From assembly GCF_003149535.1 (NCBI RefSeq), contig NZ_QGDB01000001.1, positions 682,001 to 746,000 of the forward strand: DNA of 64,000 bases. The letters are read 5' to 3'. Of the stretch, positions 29,268-37,941 are shown in pieces (within the stretch, counting starts at the first letter, position 1; each line of letters opens with the position of its first letter). The notes under the pieces were generated by a model. That model searched no databases. It was not told the origin of the DNA and worked only from the letters and a program-made list of their open reading frames with translations. A program made the position numbers and the translations under genes. Source of the DNA: Falsochrobactrum shanghaiense (GTDB lineage: Bacteria > Pseudomonadota > Alphaproteobacteria > Rhizobiales > Rhizobiaceae).

Positions 29268-29954
29268 CTACTTCAATGCTGCGGCTTCGATTTCCTCGGC
29301 GACGAGCTTTTGCAGTGACCAGATATAGTCGTCATGGATGCCGAATTGCTCCAATCCGCTGGCGGTTCGCAGCAAATATTCCGCGCCTGATCCGGCAGCG
29401 CCCGCCGCGCGGGCCAGCCTTTGCGCCTGCTGCTCTATCGTCAGCTCGGCGATCTGCGTCCCCACCGGGTCGGCATAGAAGGTCAGGGCCTGCTCGCGTC
29501 CGCGCTCGGTTTCGATCTCGATCCAGCAGGCATTGCCGGCCAGTTCATGGGCGACAAGCTCGCGGCGCAGCAGCGCGCGCAGCGATTGCGCTTCGGTTCC
29601 TGCGGCAATTTCCAGAACAAGCCCCTCGCAATTGCCGCCCGAAGCAAGAGCCAGCATCAGGCCGGGCCGCTCGGGCGTGCCGCGAAAATGATCGAGCGAG
29701 ATCGAGAAGCTGCGATGCCAGCCGATGGCTGTGGCGCGGCGGCGCGACCGGACGGGAAAGCCGGGGTTCCAGATCAGCGATCCATAGGCGAAAATCGGGA
29801 TCGGGTGGGGCCGATCCTGCATCAGCCTGTCAGCCAGCAGGTCGAGATCGGTATCTTCGAGTATCCGCCAGCATGGGTCATGCATCGGCCCATCGGCGGG
29901 GGCCACCATAGCGAGATGGTCATCGGTCAGCAGGATGGGGCGACGGTCGGACAT
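29268..29954 (-). CDS. ChaC-like gamma-glutamylcyclotransferase (228 aa)
   Basis: The motif IFAYGSLIWNPGF is the gamma-glutamylcyclotransferase/ChaC signature (Y-G-S-L loop binding the gamma-glutamyl group). Further family pieces are RRATAIGWHRSFSI, and the catalytic Glu region GNCEGLVLEIA. Such enzymes release 5-oxoproline from glutathione or gamma-glutamyl dipeptides. Single gene, convergent with the catabolic operon. Confidence 0.92.
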   Translation of the reverse strand: MSDRRPILLTDDHLAMVAPADGPMHDPCWRILEDTDLDLLADRLMQDRPHPIPIFAYGSLIWNPGFPVRSRRRATAIGWHRSFSISLDHFRGTPERPGLMLALASGGNCEGLVLEIAAGTEAQSLRALLRRELVAHELAGNACWIEIETERGREQALTFYADPVGTQIAELTIEQQAQRLARAAGAAGSGAEYLLRTASGLEQFGIHDDYIWSLQKLVAEEIEAAALK

Positions 29955-30055
29955 ATGATTTTCAGCAGGTAATGTGGGTCATTTCCATGGGATATAGCAT
30001 AGATAAAGCAGTTTTGCAGTGCCAGCGCCCAAAATCCGGTTTTGGGTGGTTCAAG

Positions 30056-30132
30056 TGGTGATCCCGACAGGAATCGAACCTGTGACCTACAGATTAGGAA
30101 TCTGTCGCTCTATCCTACTGAGCTACGGGACC
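30056..30132 (-). tRNA. tRNA-Arg (anticodon CCT)
   Basis: Read on the minus strand, this 77-base segment has a 7-bp acceptor stem (GGTCCCG with CGGGATC, one G-T), a D arm, an anticodon stem ACAGA/TCTGT closing the loop TTCCTAA (anticodon CCT), a T arm with GGTTCGATTCC, and an encoded CCA end. CCT reads the AGG arginine codon. No integrated element is seen next to it. Confidence 0.97.
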
Positions 30133-30170
30133 GCCGCGCCACACATATAATCTTTCTGCCGCTTCGCCAA

Positions 30171-30186
30171 CCCCGCAAAAGCGGGG
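30171..30186 (-). terminator. terminator-like hairpin after the M20 peptidase gene
   Basis: CCCCGC-AAAA-GCGGGG is a 6-bp GC stem with a 4-base loop, located 50 bases past the stop of the minus-strand peptidase gene. The following bases on that strand (TTGGC) make a weak U-run, so termination may be inefficient. Confidence 0.5.
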
Positions 30187-30197
30187 CAGGCGTATTT

Positions 30198-30236
30198 CTT
30201 GCTCGCCGGTCTTGCTTGCCGGTCTTGCTTGCCGGT
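30198..30236. repeat. three tandem copies of a 13-bp unit
   Basis: CTTGCTTGCCGGT occurs three times head to tail (30198-30210 with one C for T, 30211-30223, 30224-30236), ending exactly at the M20 peptidase stop codon. Perfect short tandem repeats of this kind change copy number by slippage, so this may be a useful strain marker. Confidence 0.85.
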
Positions 30237-31400
30237 TCAGGCCGCAAGCGCGGTCTCGATGATCGAGGCGAAATAACTCACGCCATAGGGAATGGCTTCA
30301 TCGTTGAAGTCATAGGCGGGATTGTGCAGGCCGGGCGTGTCGCCATTGCCGATAAAGATATAGGCGCCGGGACGCGACTCCAGCATGAAGGAAAAATCCT
30401 CCGCCGCCATCAAGGGCGCGACATCGGTTGTCACCTTGCCTTCTCCCGCCACGCTTTTTGCCACGCGCGCGGCGAATTCGGTCTGCGCGTCATGATTGAA
30501 GGTGACGGGATAATTGTGCTGGTAGCGCACGGCGATTTGTGCGCCGGTGAGAAGAGCCGTTCCTTCGGCGACTTCGCGCAGGCGGCGTTCCACGAAGCTA
30601 TGGGTTTCCTTCTTCAGGGTGCGGACCGTGCCCGACAGCGTCGCTTTCTCGGGGATGACATTATAGGCGTCGCCTGCGATGAATTTCGTCACCGATATGA
30701 CGAGCGAATCCAGCGGGTCGGTGTTGCGGGCGACGATGCCCTGAATGGCGGTGAGAAGCTGGGAGCCCGCGAGAATGGGATCGATCGTGCGGTGCGGCTG
30801 TGCGGCATGGCCGCCATGGCCGGTGACGAAAAAGTCGAACTCGTCGGTCGCGGCCATGATCGGCCCCTTGCACATGGAAAATTCCCCGACGGGCAGGCCG
30901 GGCAGATTATGCACGCCATAGATTTCCGAAATGCCGAAGCGCTCCATCAGCCCGTCCTCGACCATGGCGCGTGCGCCCGCGCCGCCTTCTTCGGCAGGCT
31001 GGAAGACCATCACGGCGGAACCGCGGAAATTGCGGGTTTCGCTTAGATATTGTGCTGCGCCCAGCAGCATGGCCGTATGGCCGTCATGACCGCAGGAATG
31101 CGCCCTGCCGGGTGTTTTCGAAGCCCATGGCGCGCCGGTGGTCTCATCGATGGGCAGCGCATCCATATCGGCGCGCAGGCCGATGGCCGGGCCGTCGCCA
31201 TGCCTGCCCTTGATGAGCGCGACCACGCCGGTGCGGCCTATGCCGGTTTCAACCAGATCGCAACCGAAGGATCTGAGCTTTTCCTCGACGAAACGCGCCG
31301 TCTCGTGAATATCGTATAACAGTTCCGGGTGCTGATGCAGATGACGGCGCCATGCGGTGATTTCCGCCTGGGTTTCAGCGGCACGGTTGAGAACTGGCAT
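30237..31400 (-). CDS. M20 family amidohydrolase (hippurate-hydrolase-like, 387 aa)
   Basis: ITAWRRHLHQHPELLYDIHET is the family N-terminus. Metal-binding residues are visible in GLRADMDALPI, AHSCGHDGHTAMLLGAA and FQPAEEGGAGA, and a late His in AEDFSF/NPAYDFND positions. I chose ATG 31400, preceded by GGGAG, because the 33 residues upstream in frame are not family-like. These enzymes hydrolyse N-acylated amino acids or aromatic amides in the cytoplasm using two metal ions. Confidence 0.92.
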   Translation of the reverse strand: MPVLNRAAETQAEITAWRRHLHQHPELLYDIHETARFVEEKLRSFGCDLVETGIGRTGVVALIKGRHGDGPAIGLRADMDALPIDETTGAPWASKTPGRAHSCGHDGHTAMLLGAAQYLSETRNFRGSAVMVFQPAEEGGAGARAMVEDGLMERFGISEIYGVHNLPGLPVGEFSMCKGPIMAATDEFDFFVTGHGGHAAQPHRTIDPILAGSQLLTAIQGIVARNTDPLDSLVISVTKFIAGDAYNVIPEKATLSGTVRTLKKETHSFVERRLREVAEGTALLTGAQIAVRYQHNYPVTFNHDAQTEFAARVAKSVAGEGKVTTDVAPLMAAEDFSFMLESRPGAYIFIGNGDTPGLHNPAYDFNDEAIPYGVSYFASIIETALAA

Positions 31401-31635
31401 TATGGAATGCTCCCGAATAAGTGGGTGTAAAAAGGTGATGGCAGGATATGACGTTTCGGTGAAAGCGGGCAATCCCCGTTTGCCTTTTCCTTGCCACATG
31501 TCATAGATATTGACTATGCAACTTCTCCATTATGACTGAGATATTCGCAAGCCGTTATGAAGGTCGCAAGACGCTATGGAGATGCGGAACGGTCGTTTGC
31601 CGGTATTGCGGCCATTGTTGATTGGAATTACGGAA

Positions 31636-32754
31636 ATGATCTCGAAGGCATTGAAAATCTGGCTCACCGCCACGGCAATCGCAGGCATGACCCTGTCTGC
31701 CGCTTCGGCAAACCCGTCCATCGTCGTCGATGTGGCGACCGGCAAGGTCTATGCGCAAAAGGATGCCTTCCAGCGCTGGTATCCCGCATCGCTGACCAAG
31801 ATGATGAGCGCCTATGTGACGTTTCGCGACCTGCAGGCCGGCAGGCTGACGCTGGATTCGCCCGTGCGCATGAGCGTCAATGCGTCCAAGGAGCCGCCGA
31901 GCAAGATGGGCTATCGCCCCGGCTCCGTGATGACGCTCGACAATGCGCTCAGGATCATGCTGGTCAAATCCGCCAATGACGTGTCGGTCGCGCTGGCGGA
32001 GGCCGTCGGCGGCAGTGAATCGGGTTTTGTGCAGCGCATGAATGCCGAAGCGCAGCGGCTGGGCATGGTCGGCACGCATTTTGCCAATCCCAACGGGCTG
32101 CACGATCCCAACAATTATTCGACCGCGCGCGATCTTGCGATCCTCGGCGTGCAGCTTCGCCGCGAATTTCCGCAATATGCCCATTATTTCTCGACCGAGG
32201 CGATCGATACGGGCAATGGCAAGAAGCCACAGGCCAATTACAATATCCTGCTTGGGCGTTATGATGGCGCCGATGGCATGAAGACGGGCTTCGTCTGCGC
32301 TTCGGGCTTCAATCTTGCCGGTTCGGCAACCCGTCAGGGCCGCACGATGCTGGCGGTGGTTTTGGGAGCGGATCGGCAGGAAACGCGCACGGTGCAGGCC
32401 GCGCAGCTCATGACGGATGCTTTCCGCAGCAATGGCGCAGGCGTGCCGACACTGGCCAGCATGACGCCGCCGGCAGGCAATGCTGTCAATCAGGCCGTGG
32501 ATATGCGCAAGGCGATCTGTAGCCAGGAAGCGGTGGCGAGCCGCTGGGACGGGCGCGATGTGGAAGGGCGGCTCAAGATCGATTCGCCCTATATTCATGC
32601 GATGACCCGTGATCCCATCGCGGTGCAGGTCGGGCTCGTGTCGGAGCCGCCGCGCAATATCAGCAAGGTGGGGCAGCTCGATATTTCGCAGATCCCCGTG
32701 CCTAAGCCGCGTCCGCAACGTGCTGCGCGCGTCAATACATCCACGATCAATTAA
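31636..32754 (+). CDS. D-alanyl-D-alanine carboxypeptidase, S11 family (372 aa)
   Basis: Penicillin-binding active-site motifs are present in order: S-x-x-K as ASLTKM, S-x-N as SANDVS and KTG as DGMKTGF. The start at ATG 31636 gives a Sec signal peptide (MISKALKIWLTATAIAGM, cleavage near SAASA). The upstream in-frame ATG at 31576 would place 20 charged residues before the signal. The enzyme trims the terminal D-Ala of peptidoglycan stem peptides in the periplasm. The C-terminal tail is basic and unstructured. A COG0523 GTPase gene starts 9 bases downstream. Confidence 0.94.
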   Translation: MISKALKIWLTATAIAGMTLSAASANPSIVVDVATGKVYAQKDAFQRWYPASLTKMMSAYVTFRDLQAGRLTLDSPVRMSVNASKEPPSKMGYRPGSVMTLDNALRIMLVKSANDVSVALAEAVGGSESGFVQRMNAEAQRLGMVGTHFANPNGLHDPNNYSTARDLAILGVQLRREFPQYAHYFSTEAIDTGNGKKPQANYNILLGRYDGADGMKTGFVCASGFNLAGSATRQGRTMLAVVLGADRQETRTVQAAQLMTDAFRSNGAGVPTLASMTPPAGNAVNQAVDMRKAICSQEAVASRWDGRDVEGRLKIDSPYIHAMTRDPIAVQVGLVSEPPRNISKVGQLDISQIPVPKPRPQRAARVNTSTIN

Positions 32755-32763
32755 GTTTAAAAC

Positions 32764-33912
32764 ATGCAGAACCCGATTCCCGTTTCCGTGCTGACCGGCT
32801 TTCTCGGCTCGGGCAAGACCACGCTGCTCAACCGGCTTCTCAAAGACCCGGCCCTGACCGATACCGCCGTCATCATCAATGAATTCGGTGAGATCAGCAT
32901 CGATCATCTTCTGGTCGAACAGGCGAGCGAAGGCGTGATCGAGCTGGCCGATGGCTGCCTGTGCTGCACGGTGCGCGGGGAGCTGGTGGACACGCTGGCC
33001 GATCTGATCGACCGGCTGGAAACCGGGCGCATCAAGGCGCTCAAGCGCGTCATCATCGAAACCACCGGGCTGGCCGATCCGGCACCGGTGCTGCATTCGA
33101 TCATGGGGCATCCGGTGCTCATGCAGGCATTCCGGCTCGATGGCGTGCTGGCGACGGTGGATGCCGTCAACGGCATGGCGACGCTCGACAATCATGAAGA
33201 AGCCGTCAAGCAGGCCGCAATGGCCGATCGCATCATCATCACCAAAGCCGATCTCGATGAGGCGCAGCCGGGGCTTGCAGCGCTGAAAGCAAGGCTGAAA
33301 CTGCTTAACCCGGGTGCGGATATTCTCGAAGCATCTGATGCGCGCACCGGCTATGCGGCGCTGTTTGAATGCGGGCTCTATAATCCGCAAACCAAATCGG
33401 CGGATGTGCAGCACTGGCTCAGGGCGGAAGCCTATGAGGGCGATCATCATCATGATCATATATGCGGCCCCGATTGCGATCATGATCACCACGATCATGA
33501 GCATCACCATCACCATCATGACGAGGCGATCCGCTCTTTTGCGCTGCGGCACAAGGAGCCGATACCCTTTTCGACCTTCGAGATGTTTCTTGATCTGCTG
33601 CGCTCGACCCATGGCGAAAAGCTGCTGCGCATGAAAGGCATCGTGCAGATTGCGGAAGACCCGGAGCGTCCGCTGGTCATTCATGGCGTGCAGAAGATTT
33701 TTCATCCGCCCGCGCGCCTGCCGCAATGGCCGCAAGGACAGGGATCGGGCGAGCGCGAAACATTGCTGGTCCTGATCGTGAAAGACCTGCCCGAAAGCTA
33801 TGTGCGCGAGCTTTTCGATGCATTTTTAGGCAAGGCGGGCATAGACCGCCCGGATCGTGCGGCGATGATGGACAATCCGCTGGCTATTCCCGGCTATTCG
33901 CCGCGCGGTTGA
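32764..33912 (+). CDS. COG0523/CobW-type metallochaperone GTPase with His-rich insert (382 aa)
   Basis: G3E GTPase: Walker [16 protein letters not shown] (12-26), metal motif GCLCCTV with Cys65, Cys67 and Cys68 (CxCC), and a TKADL base-specificity motif. Between about 226 and 256 lies a histidine-rich stretch with a C-x-x-x-x-C pair (CGPDC) and a run of six His, a likely Zn2+ buffer. The CobW C-terminal domain follows (EMFLDLL onward). Although cobS and cobT lie in the same window, they are 8 kb away; the His-rich loop argues for a zinc chaperone rather than a cobalamin role. It may serve the adjacent peptidase or a Zn enzyme elsewhere. Confidence 0.9.
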   Translation: MQNPIPVSVLTGFLGSGKTTLLNRLLKDPALTDTAVIINEFGEISIDHLLVEQASEGVIELADGCLCCTVRGELVDTLADLIDRLETGRIKALKRVIIETTGLADPAPVLHSIMGHPVLMQAFRLDGVLATVDAVNGMATLDNHEEAVKQAAMADRIIITKADLDEAQPGLAALKARLKLLNPGADILEASDARTGYAALFECGLYNPQTKSADVQHWLRAEAYEGDHHHDHICGPDCDHDHHDHEHHHHHHDEAIRSFALRHKEPIPFSTFEMFLDLLRSTHGEKLLRMKGIVQIAEDPERPLVIHGVQKIFHPPARLPQWPQGQGSGERETLLVLIVKDLPESYVRELFDAFLGKAGIDRPDRAAMMDNPLAIPGYSPRG

Positions 33913-34178
33913 TCCACCTGCTTCTTGCGGATGAGAAAGCGGTGCAGGCTGCCTTCGCGCGTCTGCGCAAGCAGTTCGTGGCCTTCCTGCGTGCAGAAAT
34001 GCGGCAGGTCGATGCCCGACAGGGGATCAGTGGCCTCGACCCATAAAAGCGCGCCGTCCGGCATGGCCTGCAAACGATTGCGGGTCTTCAAAACCGGAAG
34101 AGGGCATTTAAGCCCTCTCAAGTCATAGACGGGGATGTCGTTTTCCAGCGGTTTTAGTCCCGACCGAATTTCCACCAC
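33894..34178 (-). CDS. TusA-like sulfurtransferase (94 aa)
   Basis: The motif [19 protein letters not shown] contains the C-P-x-P signature of the TusA/SirA/YedF family, whose Cys carries a persulfide. The start is taken as GTG 34178, since no ATG lies before the family region; this makes it overlap the 3' end of the L,D-transpeptidase gene by 25 bases. Its own 3' end overlaps the convergent GTPase gene by 19 bases. It probably relays sulfur in the cytoplasm, to tRNA or cofactors. Confidence 0.85.
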   Translation of the reverse strand: MVEIRSGLKPLENDIPVYDLRGLKCPLPVLKTRNRLQAMPDGALLWVEATDPLSGIDLPHFCTQEGHELLAQTREGSLHRFLIRKKQVDQPRGE

Positions 34179-35326
34179 GACTTTTTCTTCTCTGGTGCCG
34201 GTTCAGGCGCGACGATGGTGTCCGCCACGGTGCTTGCGGTTGTCATGGGCGAGACCGGGTTTTCCTGAGGCACGGGCACTGCGGCAGTTGCGAGCGGAGC
34301 AGGCTGCGGCTGCGGCGTAGCGGCAATCGCGGTTGGCTGCGCAGGCGCTATATCGGGCGCATTGGGCGTTTCGGCGGAGGAGGGGTTTAGCGACGGCGGC
34401 TCGCGGCTCACCCTTTCGCCACGCGCACGCGCGGCACTCCATGCGGAGACGAGCTTTGCTTCCGCCAGCCCCTGAATGGAGGGGGCGGGGGCCTTCTGCG
34501 CGGCGCTGAAAGCGGCGAGATAGGATTTCTCGTAAGTTGCGTAGGACATGGCTTCTGCACCGGCTGATGGCGGGCAGGCTTCCGCAGGCGACAGCGGCTG
34601 GCCGTCCGGCGAGGCGACGTTGAACACATAGCGCCTTTCGCAGACATCGACCTTCGGCGGGGTTTTCGTCGTCTCGAAGGAATCATAGCCCTGCTTGAGC
34701 ATTTTCCAGAAGCCGTAATTGGGGTCGTTGCGATAACGCGCCATATTGGCGGCGGTCATGCGGAACGGAAATGCCTGAATCTGGAATTCACGCTGGCCGC
34801 CGCGGAAGGCGTCGCGGCCAAATGCGTAAATTTCGCTGACGCTTTCATCGGTCATCGAATAGCAGCCCGACGACGAGCAGGCGCCATGCACCATCAGATG
34901 CTGGCCGGTGCGGCCATTGACGCGGTCATAATCGTTGGGAAAGCCGATGTTGAAAGCGAGGTAATATTGCGAATTGGGGTTCATCTGCGCCGGGCGCACC
35001 GTGTAGAAGCCTTCGGGCGCCTGCCGGTCGCCCTCGACGAATTTCGGCCCGAGCTTGCCCGACCATTTGCAGATTTCATAGGCTGCGATCTGGTCGTATT
35101 TGCCGTTATTCTTCTGCTTCCAGACTTCCAGAACGCCTTCTTCCTTGAAGATGCGCACCATGATCGGCGAATTGCGGGACATGCCCTTCGCCTTCATTTT
35201 CGTGACGATCTTGGTGGGCAGGGGCTTTTCAGCCCGCAAGGCGAGATCGGAAACGGACGCACCCTGACAGCCCGCAAGAAGCGCGGATGCCATGACGGTT
35301 GCAAGAATGGCGGTTCTGATTTTCAT
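34154..35326 (-). CDS. L,D-transpeptidase family lipoprotein, YafK-like (390 aa)
   Basis: The N-terminus is a lipoprotein signal ending in LLAGC (Cys20). The YkuD-type catalytic motif is HGACSSSGCYSM, with His147 and Cys155. The protein is related to YafK/DpaA, which acts on meso-DAP-linked lipoprotein or crosslinks in the periplasm. A long proline/alanine-rich C-terminal third (about 290-380) is probably disordered, ending in a short WWKFGRD tail. The TusA-like gene overlaps its end and is probably co-transcribed. Confidence 0.9.
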   Translation of the reverse strand: MKIRTAILATVMASALLAGCQGASVSDLALRAEKPLPTKIVTKMKAKGMSRNSPIMVRIFKEEGVLEVWKQKNNGKYDQIAAYEICKWSGKLGPKFVEGDRQAPEGFYTVRPAQMNPNSQYYLAFNIGFPNDYDRVNGRTGQHLMVHGACSSSGCYSMTDESVSEIYAFGRDAFRGGQREFQIQAFPFRMTAANMARYRNDPNYGFWKMLKQGYDSFETTKTPPKVDVCERRYVFNVASPDGQPLSPAEACPPSAGAEAMSYATYEKSYLAAFSAAQKAPAPSIQGLAEAKLVSAWSAARARGERVSREPPSLNPSSAETPNAPDIAPAQPTAIAATPQPQPAPLATAAVPVPQENPVSPMTTASTVADTIVAPEPAPEKKKSWWKFGRD

Positions 35327-35561
35327 ATCGCATCAAGCCTGTTGGAGCGGCACCCTTCGATGCCCGGAGCAAATTCCCGTCCCCTCATGGACCCGATCCT
35401 ATCAACGAAACCTTTCGGTATCGTTTATGAATCCTTGCCCGAATACCTAAAAAACCACCCGACCGCAATATGGCGGAAATGACGCACGCATGCAATCGGG
35501 CGCGACCATGACGGGCGCGCCGGATAAAAACAGGTTTAACTATTTGAATTATATGGCTTTC

Positions 35562-35587
35562 TCAGAAAAGCATTTGCGCTTTTCTGA
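35562..35587 (-). terminator. hairpin just after accA
   Basis: TCAGAAAAGC and GCTTTTCTGA form a perfect 10-bp stem with a 6-base loop, 8 bases downstream of the accA stop on the minus strand. The minus-strand 3' flank lacks a T-run, so it may be an mRNA-end-stabilising hairpin or a factor-assisted terminator. Confidence 0.55.
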
Positions 35588-35594
35588 TTTTGCA

Positions 35595-36548
35595 TCAGAT
35601 ATTGCGGCCGATTTCGAGGAATTTCTGGCGGCGTTCCTGCTTGAGCGTCTCGCCGTCAACATCCTTCATCGAGCGCAGCGAAGCGGCGATGGTGTCGCCG
35701 GTCGCAGCAATAACGGCATCCTTGCCGCGATGCGCGCCGCCCATCGGTTCGGAAATGATACCGTCGATGATCTTGAGTTCGAACAGGTCCTGCGCGGTGA
35801 TGCGCATATTGGAGGCGGCATCTCTTGCGCGGGTGGAATCATGCCAGAGGATCGAGGCGGCACCTTCCGGCGAAATCACCGAATAGATCGAATGTTCGAG
35901 CATATAGACGCGGTTTGCGACCGCGATGGCGATTGCGCCTCCGGAGCCGCCCTCGCCGATGATGATCGAGATCACCGGCACGCGCAGCTTGAGGCATTGG
36001 GCGGTCGAACGCGCGATGGCTTCCGCCTGCCCGCGCTCTTCGGCGCTGACGCCCGGATAGGCACCGGCGGTGTCGACGAAAGTGATGAGGGGAAGCTGGA
36101 AACGGTCGGCCATTTCCATGATGCGGACGGCCTTGCGATAGCCTTCGGGGCGGGCCGAGCCGAAATTGTGCTTGAGCCGCGTTTTGGTGTCGGAGCCTTT
36201 TTCCTGTCCCAGAATGGCGACGGGCTGGCCGTTGAAGCGGGCAAAGCCGCCCTGAATGGCCTCGTCATTGGCAAATTGCCGGTCGCCTGCCAGCGGCGTG
36301 AATTCGGTAAACAGCTTTTCGATATATTCGAGGCAGTGCGGACGGTCGGGGTGGCGGGCGATCTGCGCCTTCTGCCATGGCGTCAGCTTGCGGTAAATAT
36401 CCTTCAACGCATCCGCCGAGCGTTTCTCGAGACGGCTGATCTCGTCGCTCATCTCGACGCTGCCCTGTTCCTGCGCAAGCTTCTTCAGCTCCAGAATCTG
36501 GCCTTCGAGATCGGCGACGGGTTTTTCAAAATCGAGATAATTATACAT
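35595..36548 (-). CDS. accA: acetyl-CoA carboxylase carboxyltransferase subunit alpha
   Basis: Length 317 aa, as usual for AccA. Family segments include MYNYLDFEKP, FGSARPEGYRKAVRIMEMADRF, FVDTAGAYPGVSAEERGQAEAIA and IGEGGSGGAIAIAVANRVYMLEHSIYSVISPEG, the last containing the oxyanion-hole glycines and the S-P-E motif. It forms the carboxyltransferase with AccD and makes malonyl-CoA for fatty acid synthesis. XerD lies upstream on the same strand with a gap of about 120 bases. Confidence 0.97.
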   Translation of the reverse strand: MYNYLDFEKPVADLEGQILELKKLAQEQGSVEMSDEISRLEKRSADALKDIYRKLTPWQKAQIARHPDRPHCLEYIEKLFTEFTPLAGDRQFANDEAIQGGFARFNGQPVAILGQEKGSDTKTRLKHNFGSARPEGYRKAVRIMEMADRFQLPLITFVDTAGAYPGVSAEERGQAEAIARSTAQCLKLRVPVISIIIGEGGSGGAIAIAVANRVYMLEHSIYSVISPEGAASILWHDSTRARDAASNMRITAQDLFELKIIDGIISEPMGGAHRGKDAVIAATGDTIAASLRSMKDVDGETLKQERRQKFLEIGRNI

Positions 36549-36667
36549 CGGGCCTGACTATTGTGCGTTTGTACGGATAGCGAGCATAGGGCAGCTTTTG
36601 TCGCTTTACATATTTACTTCATGTGCATCTTGCAAATTTTTCCGGCTTTCTCATACAAGCAGCGCGC

Positions 36668-37591
36668 TTAATCGGCAAGCGGATGGTGTTCACTTACCAA
36701 TTTATGCAGTCTTTCTTCCAGTACATGGGTGTAAATCTGCGTTGTCGAAATATCGGCATGGCCGAGCAATTGCTGCACGGTGCGCAAATCCGCGCCGTTC
36801 TGCAAGAGGTGGCTGGCGAAGGCATGGCGCAGGACATGCGGCGAGACGGAAGCGCTTGATAGGCCCGCGCGGGCGGCAAGGGATTTGAGTTCGCGCGCAA
36901 AAACCTGCCGCGCCAGATGGCCGCTTTCGGAAAAGGCCGGAAACAGCCACGGATTTTCGTCAAGACCCGGCTGGCAATCGCGCAGGGCAAGAAAAAGCTG
37001 CAAGGCCTCGCGCGCCTTTTGCGACAGCGGCACCATGCGATCTTTCGAGCCTTTGCCGCGCACGATCAGGAAGCGGTGGTCGGTGCGGGCGACGCTTGCG
37101 GGCAGGCCGACGAGCTCGGAGACGCGCAGTCCCGTGGCATAGAGTGTTTCCAGCAGCGCATGAAGGCGCAGCGCTTTGAGGCGCTCTTCGGGTTCTGCGG
37201 CTTCCCGCGCTTCGAGTGCCGCACGATCAAGCAGGCGCGTGACATTCTCGACGCTCATGATCTTGGGCAGCGGCTTTTGCTTCTTGGGTGCGTCGATCGT
37301 GCCGGTCGGATCGTCTTGCCGGAAACCTTCGGCGTAAAGAAAGCGGAAGAACTGCTTGAGTGCCGAGAGGCGACGCGCCTGCGATGTCGCGGCAAAGCCC
37401 TCAACGGCCATGGCATCGAGCGCATGGCGAATATCTTCGGTCCCGGCCTTGGCGAGATTGACGCCGCCTTCCGCAAGGGTCTGCGCGCAGGTTTCCAGAT
37501 CGCGGCGGTAGGATTCGAGCGTATTCTGCGCCGCGCCGCGTTCCGCGCTCATCATTTCGAGGAAATTCTCGATTGCCAGCGAAGCGCGCAT
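36668..37591 (-). CDS. xerD: site-specific tyrosine recombinase XerD (307 aa)
   Basis: The N-terminal SAM-like domain starts [22 protein letters not shown]. Catalytic residues of the tyrosine recombinases are visible: Arg in [13 protein letters not shown]-x-L-R-H in [29 protein letters not shown] with the nucleophilic Tyr. I chose ATG 37591 (AGGA site) and reject the 60-residue arginine/proline-rich extension upstream, which overlaps another gene. It resolves chromosome dimers at dif with XerC. One base separates it from the small membrane protein gene ahead. Confidence 0.95.
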   Translation of the reverse strand: MRASLAIENFLEMMSAERGAAQNTLESYRRDLETCAQTLAEGGVNLAKAGTEDIRHALDAMAVEGFAATSQARRLSALKQFFRFLYAEGFRQDDPTGTIDAPKKQKPLPKIMSVENVTRLLDRAALEAREAAEPEERLKALRLHALLETLYATGLRVSELVGLPASVARTDHRFLIVRGKGSKDRMVPLSQKAREALQLFLALRDCQPGLDENPWLFPAFSESGHLARQVFARELKSLAARAGLSSASVSPHVLRHAFASHLLQNGADLRTVQQLLGHADISTTQIYTHVLEERLHKLVSEHHPLAD

Positions 37592-37592
37592 A

Positions 37593-37802
37593 TCATTCCT
37601 CCTGCACAGCGGGTTCCGCTGGGGGTGCGGGGGCAGGCGGGGGCGGCGGGGCAATGACGGTTTGCGGGATTTTCGACGCGGGTATCTCCACCGTGATCTG
37701 GTGGGTTGTGGGCTGTACGAAGTTGGCAAGCGCGAACATCGCGCCATAGGCGATGGCGGCAATGACAGCAAGAAAGGCGAGAAGGCGCGTCAATGTGGGC
37801 AT
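37593..37802 (-). CDS. small single-pass membrane protein upstream of xerD (69 aa)
   Basis: The start at ATG 37802 gives [20 protein letters not shown], one hydrophobic helix at residues 5-28, then a short soluble part and a proline-rich tail ([14 protein letters not shown]). It would be exported N-in C-out. The stop is one base before the xerD start, so the two are translationally linked. A longer in-frame extension upstream, overlapping aroK, is not credible. Function unknown; a cell-envelope or division link is only suggested by the neighbour. Confidence 0.75.
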   Translation of the reverse strand: MPTLTRLLAFLAVIAAIAYGAMFALANFVQPTTHQITVEIPASKIPQTVIAPPPPPAPAPPAEPAVQEE

Positions 37803-37846
37803 GGTCGTTTTATGCTGTGCTATTGAGACGAAAGCAAGGAGCGCCC

Positions 37847-37876
37847 AAGGCGGGCGATTAAAAGGCGGGCGATTAA
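37847..37876. repeat. two perfect tandem copies of a 15-bp unit
   Basis: AAGGCGGGCGATTAA at 37847-37861 is repeated exactly at 37862-37876, inside the divergent region between the xerD operon and aroK. It may be a slippage product or a regulatory direct repeat. Confidence 0.85.
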
Positions 37877-37880
37877 AAAG

Positions 37881-37910
37881 CCGCGTCGGGATTGACGCCG
37901 CGCGGTTTTT
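37881..37910. terminator. bidirectional terminator-like hairpin ahead of aroK
   Basis: A stem built from GCGTC/GACGC with a 6-base loop and outer C/G pairs (CC with GG) is followed by TTTTT on the plus strand and preceded by AAAAA, so it has U-runs on both strands. It lies in the leader of aroK, 31 bases before its start. No gene upstream on the plus strand needs termination, so it may act as an attenuator. Confidence 0.5.
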
Positions 37911-37941
37911 GATGTGGAAACGACACAAATGGACGAGGACG

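Noticed and set aside
30056-30132. tRNA-Arg as an attachment site for an integrated element
   Set aside because: No integrase gene or repeated tRNA 3' end was seen nearby, and both flanks are ordinary genes.
33440-33530. Repetitive CAT/GAT run resembling a short repeat array
   Set aside because: It encodes the His-rich loop of the GTPase in frame; no CRISPR-like spacing.
31555-33735. A 726-codon frame on the minus strand across the carboxypeptidase and GTPase genes
   Set aside because: Antisense to two clear genes; the His- and Arg-rich translation is typical of a codon-bias shadow.
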